Assembly (NCBI RefSeq): GCF_000024345.1
Contig: NC_013729.1
Location: 4,154,001 to 4,218,000 of the forward strand
Source of the DNA: Kribbella flavida DSM 17836
GTDB taxonomy: Bacteria; Actinomycetota; Actinomycetes; Propionibacteriales; Kribbellaceae
Length of the DNA stretch: 64,000 nt
Direction: 5' to 3'
Below, piece after piece: positions 50,354-58,669 of this stretch. Positions within the stretch are counted from its first letter, which is position 1. Every line of letters starts with the position of its first letter. The notes under the pieces were generated by a model. The model made no database searches and had not been told where the DNA came from. It saw only the letters and a program-made list of their open reading frames with translations. Position numbers and translations under genes: made by a program.

Positions 50354-51292
50354 GTGGACGTTTTCAGTGACGTGATCGCCAGTGCGCGGGTCGGGCTGCC
50401 GAAGTTCACCCGGTCGCAGCGGGTGGGGCGATGGGGCAACCGGTTCGGGCCGTACCCCGGCGCCGGGTTCCACGTGGTGCTGCAGGGGGCGTGCTGGCTC
50501 ATTCCGCCCTCGGGTGAGCCGGTCGCGCTGGGCGCCGGGGACGTGGTGTTCCTGCCGCACGGAGTACAGCACGGCATGAGTGACAGCCCGGACCGGAAGG
50601 TCGCGGAGCTGCCGCCCGACCCCGGCGTCGACCTCGTCGGCGAGTTCGACGAGGCGCCGGACCAGGCACTGCTGCTGTGCGGCGCCTACCGGCTGGACCG
50701 CGGACTCGCGCACCCGTTCCTGCGCTCGCTACCCGAAGTCGTGCACCTGCCGACGCATCCCGGCCGGCGCTCCGGGCTGGACGCGGCGGTCGAGCTGCTG
50801 CGCGCGGACCTCGCAGAGAACCGCCCCGGCGCGGAAGCCGCGCAACCCGCGCTGCTGGACCTGCTGCTCGTCTACCTGCTGCGCGAGTGGCTCGACTCCG
50901 AGCCCGGCAAGTCGGAGACCGGCTGGGGCGCGGCACTCACCGACCCGGCCATCACCGCGGCCTTGCACCATATTCACCGCGAGCCCGGCAGGCAGTGGAC
51001 GGTGCAGGAGCTCGCCCACGAGGCGGGTCTGTCCAGGACGGTGTTCGCCCGCCGCTTCAGCGCACTGGTCGGCCAGCCACCGCTGACCTACCTGACCTGG
51101 TGGCGCCTGAGTACGGCGGCTCAGCTGCTGCGCAGCGGCGACGCGCCCCTGGCATCGATCGCCCGGCAGGTCGGCTACACGTCGGAGTTCGCCTTCGCCG
51201 CCGCTTTCAAGCGCGAATTCGGCCTGGCCCCGGGCGCCTACCGACGCCAAGCCCCCGACCGCCCAGCCGCCCAGCTCGCCGCCGAAGGCTGA
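50354..51292 (+). CDS. AraC-family regulator with cupin sensor
   Basis: A 312-residue regulator. Cupin-type N-terminal domain (FGPYPGAGFHVVLQGACWLIPPSG ... VVFLPHGVQHGM) and a C-terminal pair of helix-turn-helices (WTVQELAHEAGLSRTVFARRFSALVGQPPLTYLTWWRL, then IARQVGYTSEFAFAAAFKREFG). GTG 50354 starts it; the open frame from 49775 is out of family range. Probably controls the divergent DUF1330 gene and itself. Confidence 0.9.
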   Translation: MDVFSDVIASARVGLPKFTRSQRVGRWGNRFGPYPGAGFHVVLQGACWLIPPSGEPVALGAGDVVFLPHGVQHGMSDSPDRKVAELPPDPGVDLVGEFDEAPDQALLLCGAYRLDRGLAHPFLRSLPEVVHLPTHPGRRSGLDAAVELLRADLAENRPGAEAAQPALLDLLLVYLLREWLDSEPGKSETGWGAALTDPAITAALHHIHREPGRQWTVQELAHEAGLSRTVFARRFSALVGQPPLTYLTWWRLSTAAQLLRSGDAPLASIARQVGYTSEFAFAAAFKREFGLAPGAYRRQAPDRPAAQLAAEG

Positions 51293-51294
51293 GC

Positions 51295-51312
51295 CCACCG
51301 GTTGCCCGGTGG
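51295..51312. terminator. Short hairpin between AraC and GH1 genes
   Basis: CCACCGG (51295-51301) and CCGGTGG (51306-51312) form a perfect 7-base stem with a TTGC loop between convergent genes. Confidence 0.5.
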
Positions 51313-51328
51313 TGAGGACGCCGCCGGG

Positions 51329-52774
51329 TCAGCCGAGCTCGAGGCTGCGGGTGCGGATGACGTCGGCGTACCAGCGCGCGGACTTCTTCGGCGTCCGTCG
51401 CTGGCTCGGGAAGTCGACGTGGACCAGACCCCACCGCTGCGTGTAGCCCCGGGCCCACTCGAAGTCGTCGAGCAAGGTCCAGGCGTGGTACGCGCGCACC
51501 TTGACGCCCTGGCTCATCGCGGCCTGCGTGGCGGCGAGGTGATCGCGCAGGAAGCCGATCCGGGTCTCGTCCGCGTCCGGTGACTCACCGGCGGTGTCGG
51601 GCAGGCCGTTCTCCGCGACGACGATCTCGAGGCCGTAGTCGCGGTGCAGGCGGACCAGCAGATCGGTCAGGCCGCCCGGGTGGATCTGCTGCCAGCCCGC
51701 CGCCGACACGGGGTACCGCTTGAGCATCTCGCCGGTCGGGTCGACCACCGCCGGCGAGTAGTAGTTGACGCCCAGGAAGTCGACCGGCTCCGAGATCACC
51801 GCGAGATCGCCGTCGCGGACCGCGGCGCGCAGCGCTCCGGCGGCCCGCGGATCCAGGGCGCCGGTGAGCGCCGGATAGCTGCCCTTGAGCAGCGGTTCGA
51901 GGTACAGCGTGTTCTCGGTGACGTCGGCCAACCGGGTCGCCTGCCGGGACTCCGGCGACTCGTCGAACGGGTAGCACGGCGTGATCGCCAGGCACGGACC
52001 GATCCGCGCCTGCTTCGACCCGGACGCCCGGAACGCCTGGACCGCGCGGCCGTGGGCGAGGTTCAGGTGGTGCAGCACCTTGCCGGCCGCGACCTCGTCC
52101 CGGCGGCCCGGCGCCATCCAGCCGCGCTGGTATCCCTGCTGCACGATGATCTTCGGCTCATTGACGGTCAGCCAGCTGTCGACGCCGTCCAGCGCCTTCA
52201 CCAGGGTCTCCGCATAGTCCCCGAACCAGCCGGCCACGTCCCGGTTCTCCCAGCCGCCCCGTTGTTGCAGTGCCTGCGGCAGGTCCCAGTGGTACATGGT
52301 CGCCACCGGCGAGATGCCGCGCTCGCGGAGCCGGCCGACCAGCCGACGGTAGAAGTCCAGACCCTTCGGGTTCACCGTGCCGGTGCCCTGCGGGAAGATG
52401 CGCGGCCAGGCGATCGAGAAGCGGTAGCTGGCCACGCCCAGCTCCGTCAGCAGGTCCAGATCCGCTTCCCAGCGGCGATAGTGGTCAGCCGCCACCGCGC
52501 CGGAGCTGCTGTCGTCGATCTTGCCGGGCACAGCGCAGAACTCGTCCCAGATCGACCGGCCCCGGCCGTCCGCCCCGACCGCGCCCTCGATCTGGTACGC
52601 CGAGGTCGCGACGCCCAGCGCGAGCCCGGCCGGCAGCTCGACCCGCCGAGTGGCCGGCGTGGTCGGTGCCGCCTCGGGTTCACCGTCGCCGCGACAGCCC
52701 GCCAGCACGGCCGCCGCCCCGGACGCAGCCGCCACCAGCACCGCCCGGCGACCGATCGATCCCCGCTCCGCCAC
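51329..52774 (-). CDS. GH1 beta-glucosidase, lipoprotein form
   Basis: A 481-residue glycoside hydrolase family 1 enzyme with acid/base Glu206 in TVNEP and nucleophile Glu388 in VVAENG. Residues 1-27 form a Tat-like lipoprotein signal (IGRRAVLVAAASGAAAVLAGC, Cys27 lipidated), which is unusual because most bacterial GH1 enzymes are cytosolic. It should cleave beta-glucosides at the outer surface. ATG 52774. Convergent with the AraC regulator. Confidence 0.9.
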   Translation of the reverse strand: MAERGSIGRRAVLVAAASGAAAVLAGCRGDGEPEAAPTTPATRRVELPAGLALGVATSAYQIEGAVGADGRGRSIWDEFCAVPGKIDDSSSGAVAADHYRRWEADLDLLTELGVASYRFSIAWPRIFPQGTGTVNPKGLDFYRRLVGRLRERGISPVATMYHWDLPQALQQRGGWENRDVAGWFGDYAETLVKALDGVDSWLTVNEPKIIVQQGYQRGWMAPGRRDEVAAGKVLHHLNLAHGRAVQAFRASGSKQARIGPCLAITPCYPFDESPESRQATRLADVTENTLYLEPLLKGSYPALTGALDPRAAGALRAAVRDGDLAVISEPVDFLGVNYYSPAVVDPTGEMLKRYPVSAAGWQQIHPGGLTDLLVRLHRDYGLEIVVAENGLPDTAGESPDADETRIGFLRDHLAATQAAMSQGVKVRAYHAWTLLDDFEWARGYTQRWGLVHVDFPSQRRTPKKSARWYADVIRTRSLELG

Positions 52775-52970
52775 GCCGTCTCCCCCACTCTGCCTCGCGA
52801 GGGACCAGTGAACCCCGGCTCGCCACCTCGCGCCACGGTTTTGCCTGTTCCTGCCACGCGGTGCGGCACGTCGTCAGCTGCCGCGGCCGGCGCGAGCGGA
52901 GTGCGAGCGAAGTGAGAGCACCGTCGACTGAACTGACGCCGACAACCACTTGACCGAGAGGCACTCCAGA

Positions 52971-53399
52971 GTGCGCACACGCCACCGGATCGCCGCCATC
53001 GCCGCGGCGGTTGCCGCCCTCACCGCAGCCACGATCACCCCGGCCGCCGCCTACGACGGGTACGACCAGGACTGCGGCAACGGCGGCAAGTTCGCGCTCA
53101 CCAACGGCACCCTGTGCGTCGACATCGCGGGCCAGCCGGACCAGTACGGCACCATCGGTGTCGGCTACTGGCGCAACGGCGGCACGACGTACATCGACGT
53201 CTCGCTGGGCTACCTGGCGAACGGCCGGACCTACTGGCACCCCGACGGCTACATAACGCTGGCGCCGGGCCAGTCGACTACCGGCACCAAGCGCTTCAAC
53301 AGCTGGCTGAACAGCAGTTGTGTGCAGGGCGTGATGCTCGTGCACAACACCAGCATCACCTACATCACCGGGAAGGCGGGACCCGGCTGCGAGAACTAG
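52971..53399 (+). CDS. Secreted small protein with paired cysteines
   Basis: A 142-residue secreted protein: signal peptide (RHRIAAIAAAVAALTAATITPAAA) then a compact beta-rich domain with four cysteines (DQDCGNGG, GTLCVDI, NSSCVQG, GPGCEN) that could make two disulphides. No known family. GTG 52971 follows GAGAGG; a TTG at 52950 is possible. It has the look of an actinobacterial extracellular spore- or culture-fluid protein. Confidence 0.7.
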   Translation: MRTRHRIAAIAAAVAALTAATITPAAAYDGYDQDCGNGGKFALTNGTLCVDIAGQPDQYGTIGVGYWRNGGTTYIDVSLGYLANGRTYWHPDGYITLAPGQSTTGTKRFNSWLNSSCVQGVMLVHNTSITYITGKAGPGCEN

Positions 53400-53622
53400 C
53401 GCGGTCGATGGACCCGCCTGCGAGTACCGCGCCCCGGCCGGCCACACGGGGCCTGACCGGCCGGGCCGCCCTCGTCACGGATCCGAGTACTGCCGGTGAC
53501 CAGGTCGCCACACTGCCGTACCGCAGTACAAGCATTGTTGCCTGCTGCATCGAGTTGGTGGTTGCCGGTTGCAACAGGCTTGGCGTTGCTCGTGGCGCTG
53601 TCCGGGGCGCATCGTAAGGACC

Positions 53623-54549
53623 GTGGACGTCGACCAGGTCGCGGTGGAGCTGTACGGGCTGACCCCGGAGGAGTTCACCGCTGCCCGGAACCAGCTGGCC
53701 AAGACGCTCAAGGACCAAGGCGCCATCGCCGCCGGCGACGCGGTGAAGGCCTTGCGCAAGCCGACGCTCGCCGCCTGGCTGGCCAACCAGCTCGTCCGGG
53801 TCGAGCCCGACGGCGTACACCAGCTGACCGAGCTCGGCGAGCAACTTCGCGAAGCGCACCTGTCCGCCGACGGGGCACGACTGCGCCGACTCACACCCCG
53901 GCGCCACGAGCTGGTCCAGGCTCTGGTGCGAGCTGCCCGCGCCTATGCCCAGGGTGAAGGCCGCGCCGTCAGCCCCGCGATCGCCGACCGGCTCACCGAG
54001 ACCCTCGACGCGGCCCTGGTCGACCCCGGCGCCGCGCAACTGCTCCGCACCGGCCAACTGACCAGCGCGCTGCGGCATGTCGGTTTCGGCGTTGTCGACG
54101 AGACCGGTGAACCCGCACAACTGGCGCTGGTCAGGCCCCGCGTCGTCCGCAGCAACGCCGCCAAGCCAACCAAGCCGGTACCGCGGAAGACCCTCGTCCC
54201 GAAGCCGAAGCCGAAGCCGACCACCACCGCGCCGCGACCGTCCGAGCTCGACGACGCCCGCCGCAAGGCCCAGCTCCGCGCTCGCGCCGAGGAAGCGGAA
54301 GCCACCTACGCCGAGGCCGAGGCCGAACGAGCCGCGGCGGAGTCGCTCCTGGACGCCAACCAGCACCAGATCGCCGACCTGGAGGCAACACTGGAGCGCC
54401 TCAACGAGGAACTCGAGCAAGCCCGCGCCCGGCTCCGCGCCGAACGCCGCACCACCGCCAAGCTCGAACGAGCCCTCCGCCGCGCCACCCAGACCGCCGC
54501 CGTCGCCCAACGCCACCGCGACACCCACCGCAAACGCCTCAACGGCTGA
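53623..54549 (+). CDS. Coiled-coil hypothetical protein
   Basis: A 308-residue soluble protein. The N-terminal 150 residues are helical (LYGLTPEEFTAARNQLAKTLKDQG, LRKPTLAAWLANQLVRVE); residues about 160-185 are a Lys/Pro linker with three KPKP-like units; the rest is a long Ala/Glu coiled coil (EEAEATYAEAEAERAAAE). GTG 53623 follows AAGGA. Function unknown; the layout resembles structural or DNA-associated scaffold proteins. Confidence 0.65.
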   Translation: MDVDQVAVELYGLTPEEFTAARNQLAKTLKDQGAIAAGDAVKALRKPTLAAWLANQLVRVEPDGVHQLTELGEQLREAHLSADGARLRRLTPRRHELVQALVRAARAYAQGEGRAVSPAIADRLTETLDAALVDPGAAQLLRTGQLTSALRHVGFGVVDETGEPAQLALVRPRVVRSNAAKPTKPVPRKTLVPKPKPKPTTTAPRPSELDDARRKAQLRARAEEAEATYAEAEAERAAAESLLDANQHQIADLEATLERLNEELEQARARLRAERRTTAKLERALRRATQTAAVAQRHRDTHRKRLNG

Positions 54550-54582
54550 CGGGTTCCCGCGAGACCTCCGCAGGAACCCGTC
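54548..54582 (+). terminator. Terminator after the coiled-coil gene
   Basis: GACGGGTTCC (54548-54557) and GGAACCCGTC (54573-54582) form a perfect 10-base stem with a 15-base loop, overlapping the stop codon. Confidence 0.7.
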
Positions 54583-54632
54583 GGCTGATCACCGCGTGGG
54601 CTGCTGGTTGCAGAACACAGTGTCGACCAGCC

Positions 54633-54762
54633 GCCCCAGGGCCTTCGCAAAGCTTCTGACCTGGCTGGGGCCGCTCTGTGGCGCCGGGTGTGTTCGGCCT
54701 GCTCGGAAACCCGCGCCGCGGTGAACGGTGAAAGGATTACGGGGACGGAGAGTTTCGCGGCG
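54633..54762 (+). promoter_or_regulatory. Structured leader before the M23 peptidase gene
   Basis: Two perfect 7-base stems lie in the leader: GCCCCAG/CTGGGGC (54633-54639 with 54665-54671) and CGCCGCG/CGCGGCG (54714-54720 with 54756-54762, 35-base loop). M23 peptidases in this phylum often have c-di-AMP riboswitches, but I do not recognise that consensus here. Confidence 0.35.
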
Positions 54763-54837
54763 ATAACTGTCGGGAAGAACCCTAGATGCGCTTCGCCGCC
54801 CCGCGAGCGCTCCGCCCCTACGAGATTGGCTCCGCCC

Positions 54838-55965
54838 ATGCGCAGATCTCCGCTGTCTCCACTTCGACCTGGCCGTGCTTCCGGCGCGGTCCGGCGCGGC
54901 CTGGCCTTGAAGGCCGGCCTCGGACTGGCCCTCGCGACCGGCCTGGCCGGCGCCGCCCAGGCTGCGCCCGTACCGCAAGGCCCGGCCTCGGCCGCGGATG
55001 CGGGCGCAGCGTCCGCCGCGGGTGCGACCGCACTGCCGGTCACCCTGAGGTCAGCTCAGCAGGCGCTTCCGGCCCGGTCGACCCAGTCCCTCGCCCAGGC
55101 CGTCGCCGCTGACGCGCTCGCCCAGAGCGCCGAAACCCGCACCGTCGCCCCCGCGCAGGCTGCCGCTCGGCTGGCCGCCGCCCAGCGGGAACTCGTGGTC
55201 GACGTCAGGTCGGCGACCGCCGGCTGGGCCCGGGGCGTCGCCTACATCGAAGCCCCGAAGACCGAGCACGCCGCTCCGCAGGGCTGGCTGTTCGTCGCTC
55301 GGCAGGTCGGCGGTCGCTGGGTGACGGGCCTGGAGGGTGACCAGGAGTTCGCCGGCTTCGTGGCGACCTCTCCGCTCGTACCGGTCGCCGAACGCGCCTC
55401 CCTCAAGGCGTTCGCGGAGAAGAAGGCCTCCGCCACGAACGGCACCCTCGCCGCGACCGGCCTGCTGCTGCCGTGGATGCCGGACTACTACATGACGATG
55501 TCCGGCGGCCCGCACGCCTGGGACGGCGGCTCCGGCCCGTGGAGCAGCCTGGACTTCGCCGGCGGCAACGCCAGCGGCATCGTCCGCTCGTCGGGTTCCG
55601 GCACCGCGACCTCGATGTGCGGCGCCGGCGGAGGCTGGACCCGGGTGATCCACCCGAACGGCTTCTCGACGGATTACTACCACATGCACAGCACGACGTA
55701 CTACAACGGAACGGCGGTCGGCCGCAGCGCCTACCTCGGCGTCATCGGCGTCGACGTGTGCGCCGGCGGAGCAGCCAGCGGAGCCCACGTGCACTGGGGG
55801 CTGCGCACGTACGACGCCGCGATGAACGGCCAGTACACCAACCTGCACGGTCGCGGGATCGGCGGCTGGACCTTCTACCACGGCACCGCGCAGTACGGCG
55901 GCTACGCGGTCCGCAACGGCGTCACCGCCTACCCGGGCCACGCGATCTACAACCGCCTGAGCTGA
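54838..55965 (+). CDS. Secreted M23-family peptidase
   Basis: A 375-residue secreted protein: signal peptide (residues 1-42, ending near GAAQAAPV), a helical middle (residues about 60-150), and a peptidase domain with zinc ligands in GGPHAWDG...SSLDFAGG and GAHVHWGL (HxH). M23 enzymes cut peptidoglycan cross-links. ATG 54838 starts the signal; the open frame upstream is out of frame with any signal. The leader holds two stems. Confidence 0.88.
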   Translation: MRRSPLSPLRPGRASGAVRRGLALKAGLGLALATGLAGAAQAAPVPQGPASAADAGAASAAGATALPVTLRSAQQALPARSTQSLAQAVAADALAQSAETRTVAPAQAAARLAAAQRELVVDVRSATAGWARGVAYIEAPKTEHAAPQGWLFVARQVGGRWVTGLEGDQEFAGFVATSPLVPVAERASLKAFAEKKASATNGTLAATGLLLPWMPDYYMTMSGGPHAWDGGSGPWSSLDFAGGNASGIVRSSGSGTATSMCGAGGGWTRVIHPNGFSTDYYHMHSTTYYNGTAVGRSAYLGVIGVDVCAGGAASGAHVHWGLRTYDAAMNGQYTNLHGRGIGGWTFYHGTAQYGGYAVRNGVTAYPGHAIYNRLS

Positions 55966-55971
55966 ACCAGC

Positions 55972-55990
55972 CTCCCCGGGCGACGGGGAG
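55972..55990 (+). terminator. Hairpin after M23 gene
   Basis: CTCCCCG (55972-55978) and CGGGGAG (55984-55990) form a perfect stem with a five-base loop, seven bases past the stop. Confidence 0.55.
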
Positions 55991-56005
55991 CCCTTGAAGC
56001 ACCTC

Positions 56006-56040
56006 GCCAGTGGCAGCCTGACCACCAGGTTGCCACTGGC
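56006..56040. terminator. Second hairpin, bidirectional
   Basis: GCCAGTGGCA (56006-56015) and TGCCACTGGC (56031-56040) form a perfect 10-base stem with an inner CCTG/CAGG stem, between the convergent M23 and MarR genes. Confidence 0.65.
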
Positions 56041-56058
56041 AACCATCGTTGTGGGTCG

Positions 56059-56538
56059 TCACCGCGGCGGACGCACCCGCCGCGAACGGACCGGCGCGTC
56101 CGCGTCCAGGTGACGAAGAACGTCCAGCAGGAGACGGCGAGCCGCTTCGAGCCGGTCCGCGCCGAACTTCTCGCGAAGTTCGGTCTCCAGCTCCGCCCGG
56201 TGCCGCCGGGCCGCGGCGATCACTGCATCGCCACGCGCGGTCAACCCCACCAGCCGCGCCCGGCCGTCGGCCGGGTCTGACGCGCGGGACAGATAGCCCC
56301 GCTTCTCCAGGTCGGCCACCGCCTTCGACGCGGCCTGCTGACTGACCTCCAGCCGCTTGGCCAGTTCTCCGATCGTCAGTGGCTTCGGCACGAGGTGCTG
56401 GAAGATCACCCCGTCCGCGAAGCGCGCATCCCCGAAGCCGTCACCCGCGAGCCGCCGCTGGATCTCGTCGGACAACGCCCACCCGGTGAACAACGACGAC
56501 AACGACAGGTCCGCGCTCGCCGGGTCGAAGTCCGTCAC
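56059..56538 (-). CDS. MarR-family regulator
   Basis: A 159-residue regulator with winged helix LTIGELAKRLEVSQQAASKAVADLEKRGYLSR near residues 55-87 and flanking dimer helices. GTG 56538 is chosen; a TTG two codons earlier is also open. It is divergent from a pyridoxamine-oxidase-like gene, with two copies of TACAAC-N4-GTTGT between the starts, so it probably represses both. Confidence 0.87.
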   Translation of the reverse strand: MTDFDPASADLSLSSLFTGWALSDEIQRRLAGDGFGDARFADGVIFQHLVPKPLTIGELAKRLEVSQQAASKAVADLEKRGYLSRASDPADGRARLVGLTARGDAVIAAARRHRAELETELREKFGADRLEAARRLLLDVLRHLDADAPVRSRRVRPPR

Positions 56539-56549
56539 CGGCAAGACTA

Positions 56550-56592
56550 TACAACCTGCGTTGTACGTCTGTTACTGTACAACCATGGTTGT
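56550..56592. promoter_or_regulatory. Twin MarR operators
   Basis: Site 1 is TACAAC-CTGC-GTTGTA (56550-56565), site 2 is TACAAC-CATG-GTTGTG (56578-56593) whose core ACAACCATGGTTGT is a 14-base perfect palindrome covering the downstream ATG. Centres are 28 bases apart. A third copy, GCAAC-CATC-GTTGT, is at 56039-56052. Confidence 0.7.
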
Positions 56593-57052
56593 GGAAAATG
56601 CGTTCATCACGACAGCTCACCGGATCGTGTGGTGCACGGTCGCGACGGTCGACACCCGAGGACGGCCGCGATCGCGCATCCTGCACCCCTACTGGGAGTA
56701 CGACGGGCACGCGCTGACCGGGTGGATCGTCACCCGCGCGACGCCGCTCAAGGTCAATCACCTGGCCAGCTCCCCGTACGTGAGCTGTTCGTACTGGGAC
56801 GCCACCCAGGACGTCGCGATCGCGGACTGCCAGGCGGAGTGGGTCGACCACATCCCCACCCGGCACCGCGTGTGGGAGTTGTACCGCGACGCTCCCGCGC
56901 CTCTCGGCTTCGACTTCTGGAGCGCCTTTCCGGATGGGCCTGCCGCGCAGACGCCGTCCCTGCTCCGGCTGACGCCGTACCGGCTGCGTGTCACCGACCT
57001 CGACACCCTCAGCGGCCGAAAGCCTGCACTCACCTGGCGAGCAGCATCTTGA
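56585..57052 (+). CDS. Pyridoxamine 5'-phosphate oxidase family protein
   Basis: A 155-residue FMN-binding split-barrel protein: VWCTVATVDTRGRPRSRILHPYWE near the N-terminus and NHLASSPYVSCSYWD as the FMN-binding motif region. Members include F420- or FMN-linked reductases and oxidases of unknown substrates. ATG 56585 lies inside the second MarR operator, so repression would directly block initiation. It is divergent from the MarR gene. Confidence 0.85.
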   Translation: MVVENAFITTAHRIVWCTVATVDTRGRPRSRILHPYWEYDGHALTGWIVTRATPLKVNHLASSPYVSCSYWDATQDVAIADCQAEWVDHIPTRHRVWELYRDAPAPLGFDFWSAFPDGPAAQTPSLLRLTPYRLRVTDLDTLSGRKPALTWRAAS

Positions 57053-57062
57053 CCGGGCTGAT

Positions 57063-57436
57063 TCAGTCGGCCGTCGTGGTGCAGGCGTGGGCGATGGCTT
57101 GGGTGTCCCAGTAGAACGGACGGACCTCGGTGATCCGCCCCTTCCGTGACCGTGATCGCTTGCAGGATCGGGAAGCTGAGCTCCGCCCGGTCGCACGCAC
57201 CCGAGCCTTCACCTGCGACAGGACTACTGCCGTCTCACCAGTGGCCAGGAACTCCTGCTCCACCAGGTCGAACGTCTCCCAGATCTCCCCCATCGCCAGG
57301 AAGAACCGGGTTATGCCGTCGTGCCCGCGCCACGTACCGCCGTACGGCAGACCTTCCGCCTGGTGACCACGACGTCCGGCGCGAAGAACGGCGCCAGCAC
57401 CTCGAACGAGGCTTCTCCAGGCCGCTCGTCAGCCAT
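57063..57436 (-). pseudogene. NTF2/SnoaL-like pseudogene with three frameshifts
   Basis: On the minus strand from ATG 57436, three frames join into one NTF2-like protein of about 124 residues. Frame one gives MADERPGEASFEVLAPFF and VVVT; a missing C at about 57361 shifts to QAEGLPYGGTW, GHDGITRFF and EIWETFDLVEQEF; a missing G in the run 57186-57188 and an extra G in 57138-57141 flank ELSFPILQAITV before RITEVRPFYWDT. All three changes are in G/C runs. Either a decayed gene or assembly errors. Confidence 0.75.
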
Positions 57437-57508
57437 CCGTCGTGCGAGCAGGCCGGCTCCGCCTGTCCCGGTGGATGGGGCGCACCGGGGCAGGCGGACG
57501 GGAGGTGG

Positions 57509-58081
57509 TCAGGGCTTGGCGACGCGGTAGCGGAGGTGGGGGACGGAGCCCAGGACCGATTGGCCGTCCGGGATCAGCTCCGCCTGGTCGCCGTCGAACA
57601 GGCGGGTGCCCGCTCCCAGCAGGCGCGGGACGATGTGGATCCAGACCTCGTCGAGCAGGCCGGCGCGGAGCAGGTGGCGGGCGACGTCGGCGCCGAGCAC
57701 GATGACGTTCTTGTCGCCCGCGGCTTCCTTCGCCCGGCGGGCAGCGGATTCCAGCCCGTCGAAGGCGAACGTGCCGCCGTTGTCGCCGAGCAGGTCGTCG
57801 CGGGTCCGGTGGGTGACCACGAAGGACGGGACACCGGGCCACGGCGTACCGCCCCACGGCTTCAAACCGAGGTCGAACGTCCGCCGCCCGACGAGGGTGG
57901 CGCCCACCGACTCGTCCAGCTCGCGGCGGATGCCGGCGTCGATGTCGGCGTTCGGGCCCTCGCCGCCCATCCAGGCGTGCAGTCCTTCGCCGCCGTCGCC
58001 CATCGGCTCCTCGGGCCGCACGTTCGGTCCGGCCGAGAACCCGTCCAGCGACACCGACACGTCCAGTACGATCTTGCTCAT
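57509..58081 (-). CDS. RibD/dihydrofolate reductase-family protein
   Basis: A 190-residue protein of the DHFR-like RibD C-terminal family: VLDVSVSLDGFSAG at the N-terminus (NADP-binding), GRRTFDLGLKPW near residue 65, and NVIVLGADVARHLLRAGLLDEVWIHIVP near 125. It probably reduces an unknown substrate with NADPH. ATG 58081. It is 87 bases after the HxlR gene in the same direction and could be one of its targets. Confidence 0.88.
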   Translation of the reverse strand: MSKIVLDVSVSLDGFSAGPNVRPEEPMGDGGEGLHAWMGGEGPNADIDAGIRRELDESVGATLVGRRTFDLGLKPWGGTPWPGVPSFVVTHRTRDDLLGDNGGTFAFDGLESAARRAKEAAGDKNVIVLGADVARHLLRAGLLDEVWIHIVPRLLGAGTRLFDGDQAELIPDGQSVLGSVPHLRYRVAKP

Positions 58082-58168
58082 CGCGGGATCCTTCCGTCTG
58101 CGGGCCGCCGTCCGGGCCCTGTCACGGAAGGGTCGGAGCCGATCGGCCGTCCTTGACACACCGTGCCA

Positions 58169-58549
58169 TCAAGGCCGGGGCATCGCCGCGGCGTCCTGAT
58201 GATCGACCAGCCGGATCTGCTGCCGGCGGATCCGCGTCGAGCCCCACTGGCCGAGCGGCGCGAGCGCGGCGTTCAGGGAGCGGCCCTCGGCGGTGAGCGA
58301 GTACTCCACCCGCGGCGGCACCTCGGCGTACACGGTGCGGACGACGAGGCCGTCCTCTTCCATCTCCCGCAGGTGCTGGGTGAGCATCTTCTCGCTGACC
58401 CCGGGCAGTCCGCGCCGCAGCTCCGCGAACCGGCGCACGCCGTGCGCGTCGAGCTCCCAGAGGATCAGGCCCTTCCACTTGCCGCTCACCACGTCGAGCG
58501 CCGCGTCGATACCGCAGATGTACGGGCCCTGCCGAGCCGACTTCGTCAT
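58169..58549 (-). CDS. HxlR-family regulator
   Basis: A 126-residue winged-helix regulator with the HxlR signature: YICGIDAALDVVSGKWKGLILWEL then RFAELRRGLPGVSEKMLTQHLREMEEDGLV. Cys in YICGID is the conserved redox-sensitive position in several family members that sense quinones or aldehydes. ATG 58549. It is divergent from an imine-reductase-like gene and upstream of the RibD-like gene, so both may be controlled by it. Confidence 0.9.
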   Translation of the reverse strand: MTKSARQGPYICGIDAALDVVSGKWKGLILWELDAHGVRRFAELRRGLPGVSEKMLTQHLREMEEDGLVVRTVYAEVPPRVEYSLTAEGRSLNAALAPLGQWGSTRIRRQQIRLVDHQDAAAMPRP

Positions 58550-58572
58550 GGCCGTTCCTCACTAACCAAAAG

Positions 58573-58603
58573 GTAAGTATCGCAGTAAATAGTGGGTACT
58601 TCC
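58573..58603. promoter_or_regulatory. HxlR operator
   Basis: GTAAGTA (58573-58579) and TACTTCC (58597-58603) form an inverted repeat with core AAGTA/TACTT and a 17-base spacer in the divergent region, close to the HxlR start. The type of site fits HxlR operators. Confidence 0.5.
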
Positions 58604-58669
58604 CTGACCCAGCGTAGCGACCGAGCATGGGTGGTGACCATTCGCAGTACGAGCGACCAAGGAGCGACC

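Noticed and set aside
54550..54837. c-di-AMP (ydaO-type) riboswitch before the M23 peptidase gene.
   Set aside because: Position is right but the conserved core could not be recognised; only two generic stems remain.
56039..56052. Third MarR-like site as a certain operator.
   Set aside because: It is a one-arm mismatch at the first base and lies inside the marR terminator region; kept only as a finding.
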